Source of the DNA: Sulfolobales archaeon
GTDB lineage: Archaea; Thermoproteota; Thermoprotei_A; Sulfolobales; NBVN01
Assembly (NCBI GenBank): GCA_025058345.1
Contig: JANXEN010000003.1
Span: forward strand, 124,001-188,000
Direction of reading: 5' to 3'
DNA length: 64,000 nucleotides
Shown here: positions 16,013-25,176 of the stretch, in pieces
Layout of the letters: every line of letters starts with the position of its first letter
Numbering within the stretch: the first letter of the stretch is position 1
The notes under the pieces: generated by a model
Told to the model about the DNA's origin: nothing
Seen by the model: the letters and a program-made list of their open reading frames with translations, nothing else
Databases searched by the model: none
Made by a program: the position numbers and the translations under genes

Positions 16013-17374
16013 TCATTTCTTTATTGAGCTTAAGTGCTCCACATATCTACTACCTATTTTAATTATTTTGTTGGCTACATCTAGGGCATTTATGCCTAAC
16101 ACAATGATTCTGGGTTCTTTACCCCAACTACCTTTGTCAATCAATACGTCGGGTGCGCTTTCCTTAACTCCCTTACCGTGTAGTAACGCTTTAGATGAGT
16201 CAGAAATTAAACCTTCGACACTCTCTAAGTAACTTACATTAAGTCCTAACTCCCTAATTACCTTATCCAATAATTCGTTATATGCTATGCTTGACGCCGA
16301 ACGCACCTCATCATATCTCTCCATAATTTTTATCAATAATTCAGACAACGCTGACTTAAGACCAAATTCAGGGGGTGAAGCAGCTTTGATTCTGTCCTTA
16401 ACCTTATTGAGTTTTCCTGGTACTCCAGCAACGTCGTTTATGCTTCTTACGTAAAATTTAGGAAGCGCCATAACGATTTCTGACTGGCTCTCAGGAATTA
16501 AATTAATTACATATTTGCTTGAGTTTTCAATTAGTTTTACGGCTTCATTTAGTTGTTGTAGAGTTTTATATTTTTCTGCAGGTATTAACTGCCATGCCGT
16601 AGGGTTTACAGGTCCGTGGCCTTTACCTACCGGAAGGCCATACATTATCGCTGTCGTTATAAATTCCTTAGCTATCTTCACAGCCTCTGGTATGGATTTC
16701 CCCTTCGCTAATTCCGCCGTTATTGCTGCTGAGAAGCTACATCCTGTACCGTGAGTACTCCTGCTTTCCAATCTCGGAGCTCTAAATTCATAGTACTTAC
16801 CGTCATAATACATTATATCGACGCTATCTTCATCACTCATATGTCCGCCTTTAATGACTGCAGCCATAGCACCTAAATCATCGACTAATTGCTTAGCCAC
16901 TACCCTTGCATCGCTTAACTCCTTTATGCTCTTACCAGATAATTTCTCAGCCTCCGGCTTATTGGGTGTTATCACAGTAGCTAAGGGGATGAGTTTATTA
17001 ATTAACGTATTTACGGCATCTTCCCTAAGTAAGGGTGCACCGCTCTTCGCAACCATTACAGGATCGACGACTAAGGTTACGTTGTACTTCTTAACTAAAT
17101 CGGCTACAAGTTCTATAATGTCGGAGTTACTTAGCATTCCTGTCTTAGCGGCATCTACGCCTATGTCCTCAATCACCGCCTCAAATTGGGATTTAATGAC
17201 GTTCAGTGGAATATCATGGACGGCTCGGACTTCATAGGTGTTTTGAGCAGTAATTGAGGTGATGACGCTCATTCCATGAACCCCTAAAGCGGCAAAGGTT
17301 TTTAAATCGGCCTGAATACCGGCCCCACCACCTGAATCACTTCCAGCTATAGTTAATGCCTTCTTAACATCCAT
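16013..17374 (-). CDS. thiD: ThiD-ThiN fusion: HMP/HMP-phosphate kinase with degenerate thiamine-phosphate synthase domain
   Basis: Residues 1-265 are ThiD, phosphorylating hydroxymethylpyrimidine and its phosphate for thiamine synthesis: ALTIAGSDSGGGAGIQADLKTF, VVDPVMVAKSGAPLL and the anion-hole STHGTGCSFSAAITAEL. Residues 285-453 are a ThiN domain, normally the archaeal thiamine-phosphate synthase (NLIPESQSEIVMALP, RSASSIAYNELL, IDKGSWGKEPRIIVLG). The two catalytic positions of ThiN, an Arg in GRIV and the His of FGASSHIAR as I recall the family, read GKLNKV and FGLKSALSE here. The ThiN part may therefore be a sensor rather than an enzyme. ATG behind GGTGATTTC. Confidence 0.9.
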   Translation of the reverse strand: MDVKKALTIAGSDSGGGAGIQADLKTFAALGVHGMSVITSITAQNTYEVRAVHDIPLNVIKSQFEAVIEDIGVDAAKTGMLSNSDIIELVADLVKKYNVTLVVDPVMVAKSGAPLLREDAVNTLINKLIPLATVITPNKPEAEKLSGKSIKELSDARVVAKQLVDDLGAMAAVIKGGHMSDEDSVDIMYYDGKYYEFRAPRLESRSTHGTGCSFSAAITAELAKGKSIPEAVKIAKEFITTAIMYGLPVGKGHGPVNPTAWQLIPAEKYKTLQQLNEAVKLIENSSKYVINLIPESQSEIVMALPKFYVRSINDVAGVPGKLNKVKDRIKAASPPEFGLKSALSELLIKIMERYDEVRSASSIAYNELLDKVIRELGLNVSYLESVEGLISDSSKALLHGKGVKESAPDVLIDKGSWGKEPRIIVLGINALDVANKIIKIGSRYVEHLSSIKK

Positions 17375-17497
17375 GAAATCACCACTTGAAATTCGGCGAT
17401 TAAACTAATTAATTTTAGCGTGTTCCATGAAAAGGAAGGATCACCCATTACTAGAGATTTAAAAATCGAAACGTATAACACATTATAAGGTGTTTAC

Positions 17498-18508
17498 ATG
17501 GTTAAGGTACATTCAGCCATAGTGGGTAGCTTTCCAAGACCTAAAGGACTGGCTAGGCTTGTGAGTAGATTTAATTCCGGTAAGATCAGCAGTGAGAAGC
17601 TTGAGGCCGGATATGAAAACTACACACGAAAGTTATTTAAGCTGCTTACCTCATCTAAGATAAAGTACGTCACCGATGGGATGTTTCGATGGGACGATAT
17701 CTTAAATCCTCTAGCAAACTACATAAGCGGTGTTAAGGTCGACGGATTATATAGGTTTTATGAGAATAACTTCTTCTTTAGGGCGCCCCAAATCGAAGGA
17801 AGGATTAAGTTAAGGGATGATTGCCCAATACCTGTTTGGTATCAGAAATCCATGGAAATACTTAATGATGTTGCCGGAAATAACTCGCAATACGTTTTGA
17901 AACCAGTTCTTCCTGGTCCACTAACATTCACCTTCAACTCCATCAACAACCACTACAGTAGTGTAGAAGACTTGATGAGGGATTACGCCTACGATGTACT
18001 ACGGCCATTACTTAATGAGTTAAGACATCGTAACGCCAGCATTATCGAGATTCACGAACCTGAATTAACTTACGATAGGGCTGACCCGAAAATCAAGCTA
18101 TTAGGTGTTGAACTACTTTCGCAGGTTTTTAGGGAGGCTGGGGTTAAAATATGGCTTCAGACTTACTTCGGTAACGCATGCAAGAATTTAGACTTCCTAC
18201 TTTACCTATCTAAATACATAATTGGGATCGACTTGAAGGCAACCGAAGACTATACCAAGTGCTTTAATTACTTATCGGAGTTAAATTCTATTGCCGTCGG
18301 CATATACGATTCAAGGAGTACATTGATTGAGAGAAATAGAAGTGTTTATTGGTATGTCAATAAGTTCTCAAAACTTAACGTGAGTGAGTTATTCATTTCC
18401 AATAACTCCCCCATGGACTTCCTCCCTGAAATCATTGCTGTGAGGAAGATAAAGAAATTAGGTAGGTTTGTAGATCTATACAATAAAAACAGAGGTGATG
18501 TTAAATGA
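17498..18508 (+). CDS. MetE N-terminal-domain-like protein, partner of core methionine synthase
   Basis: A 336-residue barrel protein starting HSAIVGSFPRPKGLARLV, the same opening as the downstream core MetE. It lacks the zinc site: the HVC motif of the catalytic protein is replaced by LQTYFGNAC, and the PDCG motif by ISNNSPMDF. EIHEPELTYD near residue 184 is retained. It corresponds to the non-catalytic half of MetE, which Sulfolobales also encode as a separate gene beside core MetE. ATG start with AAGGTG about six bases before it, and a TATA box near 17470-17488. Overlaps the next gene by four bases. It may bind the methyl donor or stabilise the complex. Confidence 0.85.
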   Translation: MVKVHSAIVGSFPRPKGLARLVSRFNSGKISSEKLEAGYENYTRKLFKLLTSSKIKYVTDGMFRWDDILNPLANYISGVKVDGLYRFYENNFFFRAPQIEGRIKLRDDCPIPVWYQKSMEILNDVAGNNSQYVLKPVLPGPLTFTFNSINNHYSSVEDLMRDYAYDVLRPLLNELRHRNASIIEIHEPELTYDRADPKIKLLGVELLSQVFREAGVKIWLQTYFGNACKNLDFLLYLSKYIIGIDLKATEDYTKCFNYLSELNSIAVGIYDSRSTLIERNRSVYWYVNKFSKLNVSELFISNNSPMDFLPEIIAVRKIKKLGRFVDLYNKNRGDVK

Positions 18509-19512
18509 ATTTACCCATACTACCTACGACAGTTATAGGTTCGTATCCGAGGCCTAAGTGGTTTAGGGAGGTCATTAAAGGCTTTAAAGCTGGTAGGTAT
18601 GATGTAGAGGCACTTAATGAAGCTGCTGATGATGCCGTTGTTGCAGTTTTAAGGGAGCATGAAATAGTTGGGGTGGATATCCCATCTGATGGGGAGATGC
18701 GTAGAGACGAAATGGTTGAGTACTTCGCTGAGAGGATAGATGGCTTTAAGTTTTACGGTCCGGTGAGGGTTTGGGGGAATAATTTCTTTAGAAAGCCTGC
18801 AGTCGTTGGTAAGCTATCTTACGTGAAGCCTATGATAGTTGAGGAATTTCTTTTCGCTAGGAGGAATACGTCGAAGCAAATTATAAAGGTCACAATTACA
18901 GGGCCTTATACTATAGCTGACTGGAGTTTCAACGAATACTACGACAGTAAGGAGGAATTAACATTCGAGTTAGCGAAAATAATTAACACGGAAATCAAAA
19001 AGTTGGAGGAGGTTGGGGCATTATTTGTCCAGGTAGATGAACCCGCCTTAACCACCCATCCAGCTGAGATGGAGTGGGCTGTTCAAGCCATCAATAAATC
19101 TATCGAAGGTATCAACATTAAAGTCGGTTTACACGTATGCTACAGCAATTACGATATCCTTAAACCGTACTTTGATGTGTTGAAAGTTACACAGTATGCG
19201 CTGGAGTTCGCGAACAGAGGTTTCAGGGATTTAGAGATGGTTAAAGGTTTGACGAAGGAGTTAGGGCTGGGTGTGGTGGATGTCCATACTAGGAGGGTGG
19301 AGGATCCGGAGGAGGTTGCTAGAGCTATACTTAAGGCAATCTCATACATAGAACCTCAGTATTTATACATAAATCCTGACTGCGGTCTTAAATTACTTCC
19401 TAGAAGTGTGGCTAGAGCTAAACTTAATTCCATGGTTAAGGGAGTTAATATCGTTAGGAAGGAATTAGGTAAGAGAGGATTGTCTGAAATACCGTTTAGA
19501 ACTAACATTTAG
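18505..19512 (+). CDS. metE: Core methionine synthase, MetE C-terminal type
   Basis: Zinc enzyme that methylates homocysteine to methionine. The barrel opens with TTVIGSYPRPKWFREV; zinc ligands are visible as GLHVCYSNYD near residue 211 and INPDCGLKLLPR near 291, with the substrate motif VQVDEPALTTHP near 171. At 335 residues it is the short, folate-independent core form; archaeal core enzymes are thought to use a methyl-corrinoid protein rather than polyglutamyl methyl-folate. Translationally coupled to the preceding MetE-N-like gene (ATGA overlap), so the two proteins probably act together. The methyl donor cannot be deduced from this window. Confidence 0.9.
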   Translation: MNLPILPTTVIGSYPRPKWFREVIKGFKAGRYDVEALNEAADDAVVAVLREHEIVGVDIPSDGEMRRDEMVEYFAERIDGFKFYGPVRVWGNNFFRKPAVVGKLSYVKPMIVEEFLFARRNTSKQIIKVTITGPYTIADWSFNEYYDSKEELTFELAKIINTEIKKLEEVGALFVQVDEPALTTHPAEMEWAVQAINKSIEGINIKVGLHVCYSNYDILKPYFDVLKVTQYALEFANRGFRDLEMVKGLTKELGLGVVDVHTRRVEDPEEVARAILKAISYIEPQYLYINPDCGLKLLPRSVARAKLNSMVKGVNIVRKELGKRGLSEIPFRTNI

Positions 19513-19541
19513 AGTTAATTGATTGGTCGATGGTTTTTATT

Positions 19542-21005
19542 TTAATTAGTTGCTTTACTCCTCATATGTTTAGATATATATTCTTCGAAAGTACCGTTAT
19601 CTCTTAACCACTGCCCATACTTACATAGAGCCCACGCAGCTTTGGCAGCCCTCTCGACTGAGGGGTACATAGGTATTCCCTCGTTCTCGATAATCGTGGA
19701 TAGCTTAGCTGTATGTCTACCTCCTGTAGCTGCCCCCACAATCGGTATAGGTGTATCTAGCTCATTATTTATCGATTTAATTAATGTGATGAAGTTCTTT
19801 GCTAATTCTTTGCTAATTCCCGGAGCCATGAAGTACGGGATCCATATTATTATGTCTACCTCACCACTACGCGTTAATATCTCAACAGCTTGGAGTAAGT
19901 GTTCATCCCTAGCTGAGCCTGTTACATCCACTGGATTGTAAGGACTTGCTATCGGTAGTAGGACCTTTCTAAGCTTACTTACAGTTGTGTCTGAGAGTTT
20001 AGGTACTTTTAACCCTAAACTTACTGCTGCATCAGTAGCCATGACTCCTGAACCGCCACCAACTGTGAGTATTCCTACATTCATTCCTTTAGCAGGAGGT
20101 TGAAGTGATAATGAGAGTGCAATATCGAATAATTCATCCATACCCATGGCTCGAATAGCTCCAAACTGCCTGAACACTACATCATATACCACATCTGCTC
20201 CTGCTAGACTACCGGTATGTGAGGCAATGGCCCTAACCCCTTCCTCACTCCTACCTGCTTTGAGGATCACGACAGGTTTTACTGTAGTCACCGACCTAAG
20301 TGATTTAGCGAACTCCCTGCCCTTCTCAACCCCCTCAACATACATGGTAATGACTTGAGTGTCATCATCGCTAACTAGATAGTTAAGTAGGTCTGATTCA
20401 TCGACATCACACTTATTACCTAAGCTAACAAACTTGCTTATCCCTATGCCTCTCATAGCAGCCCAGTCAAGTACTGCAATTCCGAAAGCACCACTCTGTG
20501 AAATAAACGCTATGTTTCCATGATTAGGGAAATCCATTCGTTCAGGGTTCAAGAAAGTGGTGTTTAAACCTACCTTAGGTACATAAACACCCATGCAGTT
20601 AGGGCCTATCACTCTTATCCCAAACCTTTTCGCAGTACTTACTATCCTCTTTTCAAACTCAATACCTTCTGAAGTACCTAATTCCTTAAATCCTGCACTA
20701 ATTATTATTACGCTCTTAACACCTTTCAAACCACATTCCTCAACTACAGTAGGAACTGCAGGGGCTGGAACTGAAATCACTGCAAGGTCAATAGTTCCTG
20801 GAACGGAATTTACGTTGGGGTAAGCTTTAATTCCCAATATCTCGTCAACCTTCGGGTTTATGGGATAGACCTTACCCCTATACTTAGCTATTAAGTTATG
20901 AAGTAGTTGATACCCAACTTTACTAGGTTCTCTGGACGCTCCTACGACCGCTACTGAACTGGGGTAAAAGAACTTCTCAATTACTTCATTATTACTCATC
21001 ATCAC
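19542..21005 (-). CDS. ADP-forming acyl-CoA synthetase, alpha subunit
   Basis: Alpha subunit of the NDP-forming acetyl/acyl-CoA synthetase, which makes ATP from acyl-CoA in archaeal peptide and sugar fermentation. Domains in order: CoA-binding Rossmann domain (SVAVVGASREPSKVGYQL), two succinyl-CoA-ligase-like domains with GNIAFISQSGAFGIAVLDWA near residue 160 and the phosphorylated His in AIASHTGSLAGAD near 260. At 487 residues it is alpha only; the ATP-grasp beta subunit is not adjacent. Several in-frame ATG codons (MMMSNNE) follow AGGTAGTG, so the exact start is uncertain by a few codons. Confidence 0.9.
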   Translation of the reverse strand: MMMSNNEVIEKFFYPSSVAVVGASREPSKVGYQLLHNLIAKYRGKVYPINPKVDEILGIKAYPNVNSVPGTIDLAVISVPAPAVPTVVEECGLKGVKSVIIISAGFKELGTSEGIEFEKRIVSTAKRFGIRVIGPNCMGVYVPKVGLNTTFLNPERMDFPNHGNIAFISQSGAFGIAVLDWAAMRGIGISKFVSLGNKCDVDESDLLNYLVSDDDTQVITMYVEGVEKGREFAKSLRSVTTVKPVVILKAGRSEEGVRAIASHTGSLAGADVVYDVVFRQFGAIRAMGMDELFDIALSLSLQPPAKGMNVGILTVGGGSGVMATDAAVSLGLKVPKLSDTTVSKLRKVLLPIASPYNPVDVTGSARDEHLLQAVEILTRSGEVDIIIWIPYFMAPGISKELAKNFITLIKSINNELDTPIPIVGAATGGRHTAKLSTIIENEGIPMYPSVERAAKAAWALCKYGQWLRDNGTFEEYISKHMRSKATN

Positions 21006-21046
21006 TACCTATAATACATCATTATAAATCCTTTAATAAAATTGAG

Positions 21047-21790
21047 TTACTGAGTATTTGGATTTAACGTATTGCTTGATTTCACTCTCGTATTTGAGGA
21101 AATCTCAACATAATTTAAGCCACTCTTAATCAGTAATTTATATGCGTTGGGAGTTATGGATTGAGAGGCTATATAACCCTTAACGTTAAGTCCTAGGCCT
21201 CTATAGTAATCGACGTACCTAATTAACTGGTGCACAGCATCTAAATCAGCTTCAGCCCTCTTACATTCAACTAATATTAACTCATCTTTAGAGTTTCTTA
21301 GAATTAAGTCGATCCTACCGTGAGGTGTTATGAATTCCTTAGCTATTAATTTAGCATCGCTTTCAATTATCGACGGATTGGAAGCTATGTAGTCTACCAT
21401 ATCATCCTCCGTACCTTTAAGTATAATTAAACCCTTTCGAAGTTTAAGCAGCATTAAATGCGGTTTATCTTTAATATATACCTTAACCACCTCTTTAGGT
21501 CTACTTCTCATGGCCTTAATCTCAAATGACTCTTCATTTACCTTTGTAGTTATTACGGCGTTAGGCTGCCAGTTAATGGGGTCTATACCCTTCCCTTCAT
21601 GAATTATTAAAGAGCCATCTTCTTTTATAACAATTAGTCTTCGCGCCTCTGATGCTTTACTTGATGCTCTTCCCTCATAGAAAACCTCGCAATTCCCAAC
21701 TAATACAATGGTGTTTAATTTATAGTTCTTCCTAATGAGTTCATGAAGTACATCCCATTCTACATTAGGTAGTAGTACCTCTTCTGACGT
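21047..21790 (-). CDS. nucS: Endonuclease NucS (EndoMS), apparent ACG start
   Basis: Mismatch- and flap-specific endonuclease. The ORF track shows only 154 residues from ATG 21511, but the frame is open upstream to a stop at 21797-21799 and encodes the missing N-terminal DNA-binding domain, including TIVLVGNCEVFYEGRASS and IHEGKGIDPINWQPNAV. The C-terminal RecB-like nuclease core has GRIDLILRNS and LILVECKRAEADL, giving the D-E-K site. No ATG, GTG or TTG exists in the upstream frame. A perfect GGAGGTGA (21804-21797) is followed after six bases by ACG, giving a 247-residue protein, close to the about 250 of known NucS. It overlaps the end of the DHH gene by 26 bases. Confidence 0.85.
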   Translation of the reverse strand, partial: TSEEVLLPNVEWDVLHELIRKNYKLNTIVLVGNCEVFYEGRASSKASEARRLIVIKEDGSLIIHEGKGIDPINWQPNAVITTKVNEESFEIKAMRSRPKEVVKVYIKDKPHLMLLKLRKGLIILKGTEDDMVDYIASNPSIIESDAKLIAKEFITPHGRIDLILRNSKDELILVECKRAEADLDAVHQLIRYVDYYRGLGLNVKGYIASQSITPNAYKLLIKSGLNYVEISSNTRVKSSNTLNPNTQ

Positions 21791-22724
21791 TTTTAATCAC
21801 CTCCAAAACGCCTAGCTGTGCCTTTTCTAAAGGTGTATTATTTAGGGTTGCTGAGGCTGCCTCAACGTGTCCGCCGAACTTACCTCCCAATCTTTCAGCA
21901 ATAACTTTACATAAAGTTAGGGCATTCTTTCTTGAAGACCTAATGGTTATTACTACTTTCCCCTCCTCCTCACGTATGAGGATAGCATCCTTCTTCATTT
22001 CCTTAGTAAATTCGGTGGAGGCTATACCTAACAACCCGGCATAGATCCTGGATTCAGAAGAGGTTAGGGTGGTTATAAGGTAGTCCCCCACCAATATCGC
22101 TCTATCTCTCATAAGCTTTAGCAACTTATTAAGCAACCATTTCGCAGTAGCTGCACGTTTAGTCACCTCCTCAAGGTTTATGATGTTATTACCTCTTAAC
22201 ATAGATCTTATTAGGAAGTGAAGGAATTCTGTATCACCTGGATCTCTAGCTATTGATAGTTTAATTAAATCAGCCATTTTACTAAGCTCATCCTGAGCCT
22301 CAACTCCTTCGCATATATCCGCAACTCTAATTAGTATAGCTTCGTAGGGATTAGTGTTGAGTTTCAGTGTTTCATTCATGAGTTTTGGGGTGGATGTAGC
22401 TTTACTCCATATTACCTTAGCTCCAATTCTAGTTAATTCGGCTACGAATTCTTCACTGCTTATGTGGTGATCTATTACAACGATTTTAGCTTTAGAAGCT
22501 AAGGGGATCATGGTGCTGATTATGTCTTTACTCAAAGCTATGTCAAGCATAACTAATTCACTAATTTCTTTAGGGACTTTCTTAATGTCTAGGTGAGCTC
22601 TCCAAGGTTGTGTAAATATTAACTCCGTTTTACTGGGGTAGGCGTCTCTCAAAAAATGCTTTATGTAGAGAAAAGCGCTTATAACACCGTCGCAGTCGCC
22701 ATGACATATAACTGCGGACTTCAT
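21765..22724 (-). CDS. DHH/DHHA1-family phosphoesterase (RecJ/nanoRNase-like)
   Basis: Predicted Mn2+-dependent phosphoesterase acting on single-stranded nucleic acid or short oligonucleotides. DHH-domain motifs are visible in order: ICHGDCDGVISAFLY at residue 6, VMLDIALS near 58, KIVVIDHHIS near 81; the C-terminal DHHA1 motif is GGKFGGHVEAASATL near 277. Length 319. It is upstream of, and overlaps, nucS, which suggests coupled expression in DNA repair or recombination. Whether it is a RecJ-like exonuclease, as in the archaeal replisome, or a nanoRNase cannot be told from these motifs. Confidence 0.87.
   Translation of the reverse strand: MKSAVICHGDCDGVISAFLYIKHFLRDAYPSKTELIFTQPWRAHLDIKKVPKEISELVMLDIALSKDIISTMIPLASKAKIVVIDHHISSEEFVAELTRIGAKVIWSKATSTPKLMNETLKLNTNPYEAILIRVADICEGVEAQDELSKMADLIKLSIARDPGDTEFLHFLIRSMLRGNNIINLEEVTKRAATAKWLLNKLLKLMRDRAILVGDYLITTLTSSESRIYAGLLGIASTEFTKEMKKDAILIREEEGKVVITIRSSRKNALTLCKVIAERLGGKFGGHVEAASATLNNTPLEKAQLGVLEVIKNVRRGTTT
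21797..21804 (-). promoter_or_regulatory. Perfect Shine-Dalgarno for nucS
   Basis: GGAGGTGA on the minus strand is the full complement of the archaeal 16S rRNA tail and lies inside the last codons of the DHH gene. It is six bases before an in-frame ACG that begins the nucS frame. There is no other gene start it could serve, so it decides the start. Confidence 0.75.
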
Positions 22725-22795
22725 TAAATGACAACCAAATAAATTAACTATTCTTTAACTTATAAACCTGGTACCGCATCCATTAAACGGTAGCA

Positions 22796-23845
22796 ATGCA
22801 ATTAACTGCTGACGTATATACCGAATGTGTAGAGAGGTTGAAGGGGCAGAAATACCATATTATAGGCATGCATAGTGCAGTTAAGAAGTGTTTATGGGTT
22901 CACAACGCACTCGTATACGGTAGATTTTGCTATAAATGTAGGTTCTACGGTATTGAGTCCCATAGATGCGTTCAAATGTCTCCATCCGTTCTATGGTGTT
23001 GGAATTCATGCCTTCATTGCTGGAGGATGAGACCTCAGGATGTAGGTACAGGTAGTGATGACCTTACCAAGTTACCTGGCGTTGATGACCCTGAGTTTAT
23101 TGCAGATATGGCTATACTTGAGCATAGAAGGACTGTTAGCGGGTATAAGAACAGGACTTCTAAGGAAATGTTCAGGGAGGCAATGAATCCTAAACATGTG
23201 GCTATTAGCCTAACTGGTGAGCCTACACTCTATCCGAGGTTATCGGAGCTCATAGCTGAGTTTCACAAAAGAGGACTATCTACTTTCTTAGTGACTAGGG
23301 GGGTAAGGCCAGATGTGTTGGCTAGTTTAAGAGAGGAGCCTAGTCAGCTATATATATCTTTAGAGGCATATGATGAGGGAACATACGCTCACTTCAATAG
23401 ACCTCTAATCCCAAAAGCGTGGGATCTCACCCTTAAGACGTTAGAAATATTACCAAGTTTCACATCACCTACAGTTATCAGAATTACACTAGTTAAAGGA
23501 TTCAACATGGATGATAAGGCTGTGAAGAGTTTTAAGAAACTTATAGAGGTTTCTCAACCCACCTACATAGAGACGAAGGCTTACATGCATGTCGGCAGGT
23601 CTATCAATAGATTAGGTAGGAGCAGTATGCCGTCGTTTAATGAGGTTATGGAGTTCGCGAAAAGTTTATCAAATGAAGTCGGGTACAACATAGTTTCATA
23701 TAGTTTGGCGTCTAGGGTTGTACTTCTGACAAGGCTTGAAAAGTCCATTATTAGATTCGGTAACGGATGTACTAAGGGATGGGAAGAAGCTGAGGAATGT
23801 GAAGAGGGGTTAGGCGAGTATGAAAAACCAGACGAGGTAATTTAA
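22796..23845 (+). CDS. taw1: tRNA 4-demethylwyosine synthase (archaeal TYW1)
   Basis: Radical SAM enzyme that builds the tricyclic imidazopurine on G37 of tRNA-Phe using pyruvate, on N1-methylguanosine. The radical SAM triad is CWNSCLHCWR near residue 67, and an N-terminal cysteine set (KKCLWVHN, FCYKCRFY, HRCVQMSPS) supplies the second Fe-S cluster typical of TYW1. AISLTGEPTLYP matches the GGE-like SAM motif. Length 349 fits the archaeal form, without the flavodoxin domain of eukaryotes. A TATA-like cttataaacc sits about 30 bases before the ATG, so the leader is very short. Its end overlaps tldE by four bases, tail to tail. Confidence 0.95.
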   Translation: MQLTADVYTECVERLKGQKYHIIGMHSAVKKCLWVHNALVYGRFCYKCRFYGIESHRCVQMSPSVLWCWNSCLHCWRMRPQDVGTGSDDLTKLPGVDDPEFIADMAILEHRRTVSGYKNRTSKEMFREAMNPKHVAISLTGEPTLYPRLSELIAEFHKRGLSTFLVTRGVRPDVLASLREEPSQLYISLEAYDEGTYAHFNRPLIPKAWDLTLKTLEILPSFTSPTVIRITLVKGFNMDDKAVKSFKKLIEVSQPTYIETKAYMHVGRSINRLGRSSMPSFNEVMEFAKSLSNEVGYNIVSYSLASRVVLLTRLEKSIIRFGNGCTKGWEEAEECEEGLGEYEKPDEVI

Positions 23846-25176
23846 TCGAAAGGCTTAGTTATGTTTACGTCTTTAACCATTACGTAAGGAACTTTCGAAG
23901 GTACCGTAACTTCCCACCACTTAATTAGATACTGTTTTTTACCGATGAACGATACGTTCCTTAAAAGTTTATTGAGGTTGTCTGCTATTCTAACCCTTCT
24001 AGTGGTTCCAACTATCTCACCGTTACGTACGTAGAAGACAGCATCTCTACTTACCGTCGAGAAGGTTCCTTCAACGTAGTTTTGAAGTCTTGTATACCAG
24101 TTATTGGTTATTAGTAAACCTTCTTTAGTTTCTTCAACCATTTCATCTTCACTGGAATCACCTGGCATCAGAGATATGTTCCAAGGCTTAGGTGATATCA
24201 AACCTGCGTTGCCTGTGGAGGTGGTGCTGAATTTAGCCGCTGTTTTTGAGTTATGCAGTAAGGACTTCAACACACCTCCCCCTATTATCTCCTTGTCATA
24301 TGTTTCAACACCCTCATCATCGAAGGCTGTTGAATTACTGAGTTCAACGTCTCTAGGTACGTCTGCCAGTGTTAGGTTCTCAGATGCGACGACATCACCA
24401 ACTTTTTTGTTCATGAAGATTGAGAAGCCGGATAATACGTAGAAAGATGAAGCCATAGTTGCGACTAACTCCATGAGATTACCAACAACTAGTGGTGAGA
24501 GTATTACTTCATATTTCTTTGGAGGGACTTCAACAACTTCCTTAGTAAATGCTGCGTATTGAGCGGCTTTCTTTCCAACGTACTCAATCGAATTTAAGTC
24601 AACGAACCTCCCTCCATACGCCCAATGGCCTGAGGACTCGTTTTTAAAAGCTCTTAAATACGAGACTACCTCACTACCTCTCTCAAATCCTTCGAAACCC
24701 TTACTAGTCGTTAAAGCTTTTGACACTATACTCAGCTTTAACGTACCTGAGACTCTCTGCGCCCCTTCATTAATAGCTGAGTTTATCATCAACTCGCATA
24801 ACTGTGCTGAATTATCGATGTAGTTAAGAACTTTGTTATCAAATAGGTTGCTTAGTGCTTTATATGGTTTAGGTTCTGGCAGGGGTGCGTATAACTCGGA
24901 TTCTTGAACTAATTCCGCATAGCTTCCAATCCTCTCTACCAAACTAGTAAGTTCGCTAATGTTTGAAGTCGAGGACTCAAGCATGAATAACCTCCCTTTC
25001 TTCACTAGGTATAAGCTGATGTTATACAGTGTTTGAGAATGCTTGAGCGAGATCTCGTTATTAACTATCTTAATCATAACGTTGTTGACTTCATTAATTT
25101 GGACCGCAGATTCATCATATGAGTTACGTAGCTTACCCAGTATAGATTCATTTATCGACAATAAGTCAGCGTTCAT
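23842..25176 (-). CDS. tldE: TldE/PmbA-family subunit of TldD-TldE protease
   Basis: Partner of the TldD metallopeptidase; the pair degrades unfolded or natively unstructured peptides and matures some peptide natural products. Family features: long N-terminal alpha/beta domain, then EVILSPLVVGNLMELVAT in place of the protease helix and GNAGLISPKPWNISLMPGDSS near residue 325. The zinc-binding HExxxH is absent, as in PmbA/TldE. Start ATGA overlaps the tldD stop by four bases with GGTGTTGGAG upstream, so the genes are an operon. Size (444) is normal. Confidence 0.92.
   Translation of the reverse strand: MNADLLSINESILGKLRNSYDESAVQINEVNNVMIKIVNNEISLKHSQTLYNISLYLVKKGRLFMLESSTSNISELTSLVERIGSYAELVQESELYAPLPEPKPYKALSNLFDNKVLNYIDNSAQLCELMINSAINEGAQRVSGTLKLSIVSKALTTSKGFEGFERGSEVVSYLRAFKNESSGHWAYGGRFVDLNSIEYVGKKAAQYAAFTKEVVEVPPKKYEVILSPLVVGNLMELVATMASSFYVLSGFSIFMNKKVGDVVASENLTLADVPRDVELSNSTAFDDEGVETYDKEIIGGGVLKSLLHNSKTAAKFSTTSTGNAGLISPKPWNISLMPGDSSEDEMVEETKEGLLITNNWYTRLQNYVEGTFSTVSRDAVFYVRNGEIVGTTRRVRIADNLNKLLRNVSFIGKKQYLIKWWEVTVPSKVPYVMVKDVNITKPFD

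Noticed and set aside
17420-17445. aggaaggatcaccc resembles the 3' end of 16S rRNA
   Set aside because: The match is short, the CCTCCT core is absent and no rRNA sequence lies upstream.
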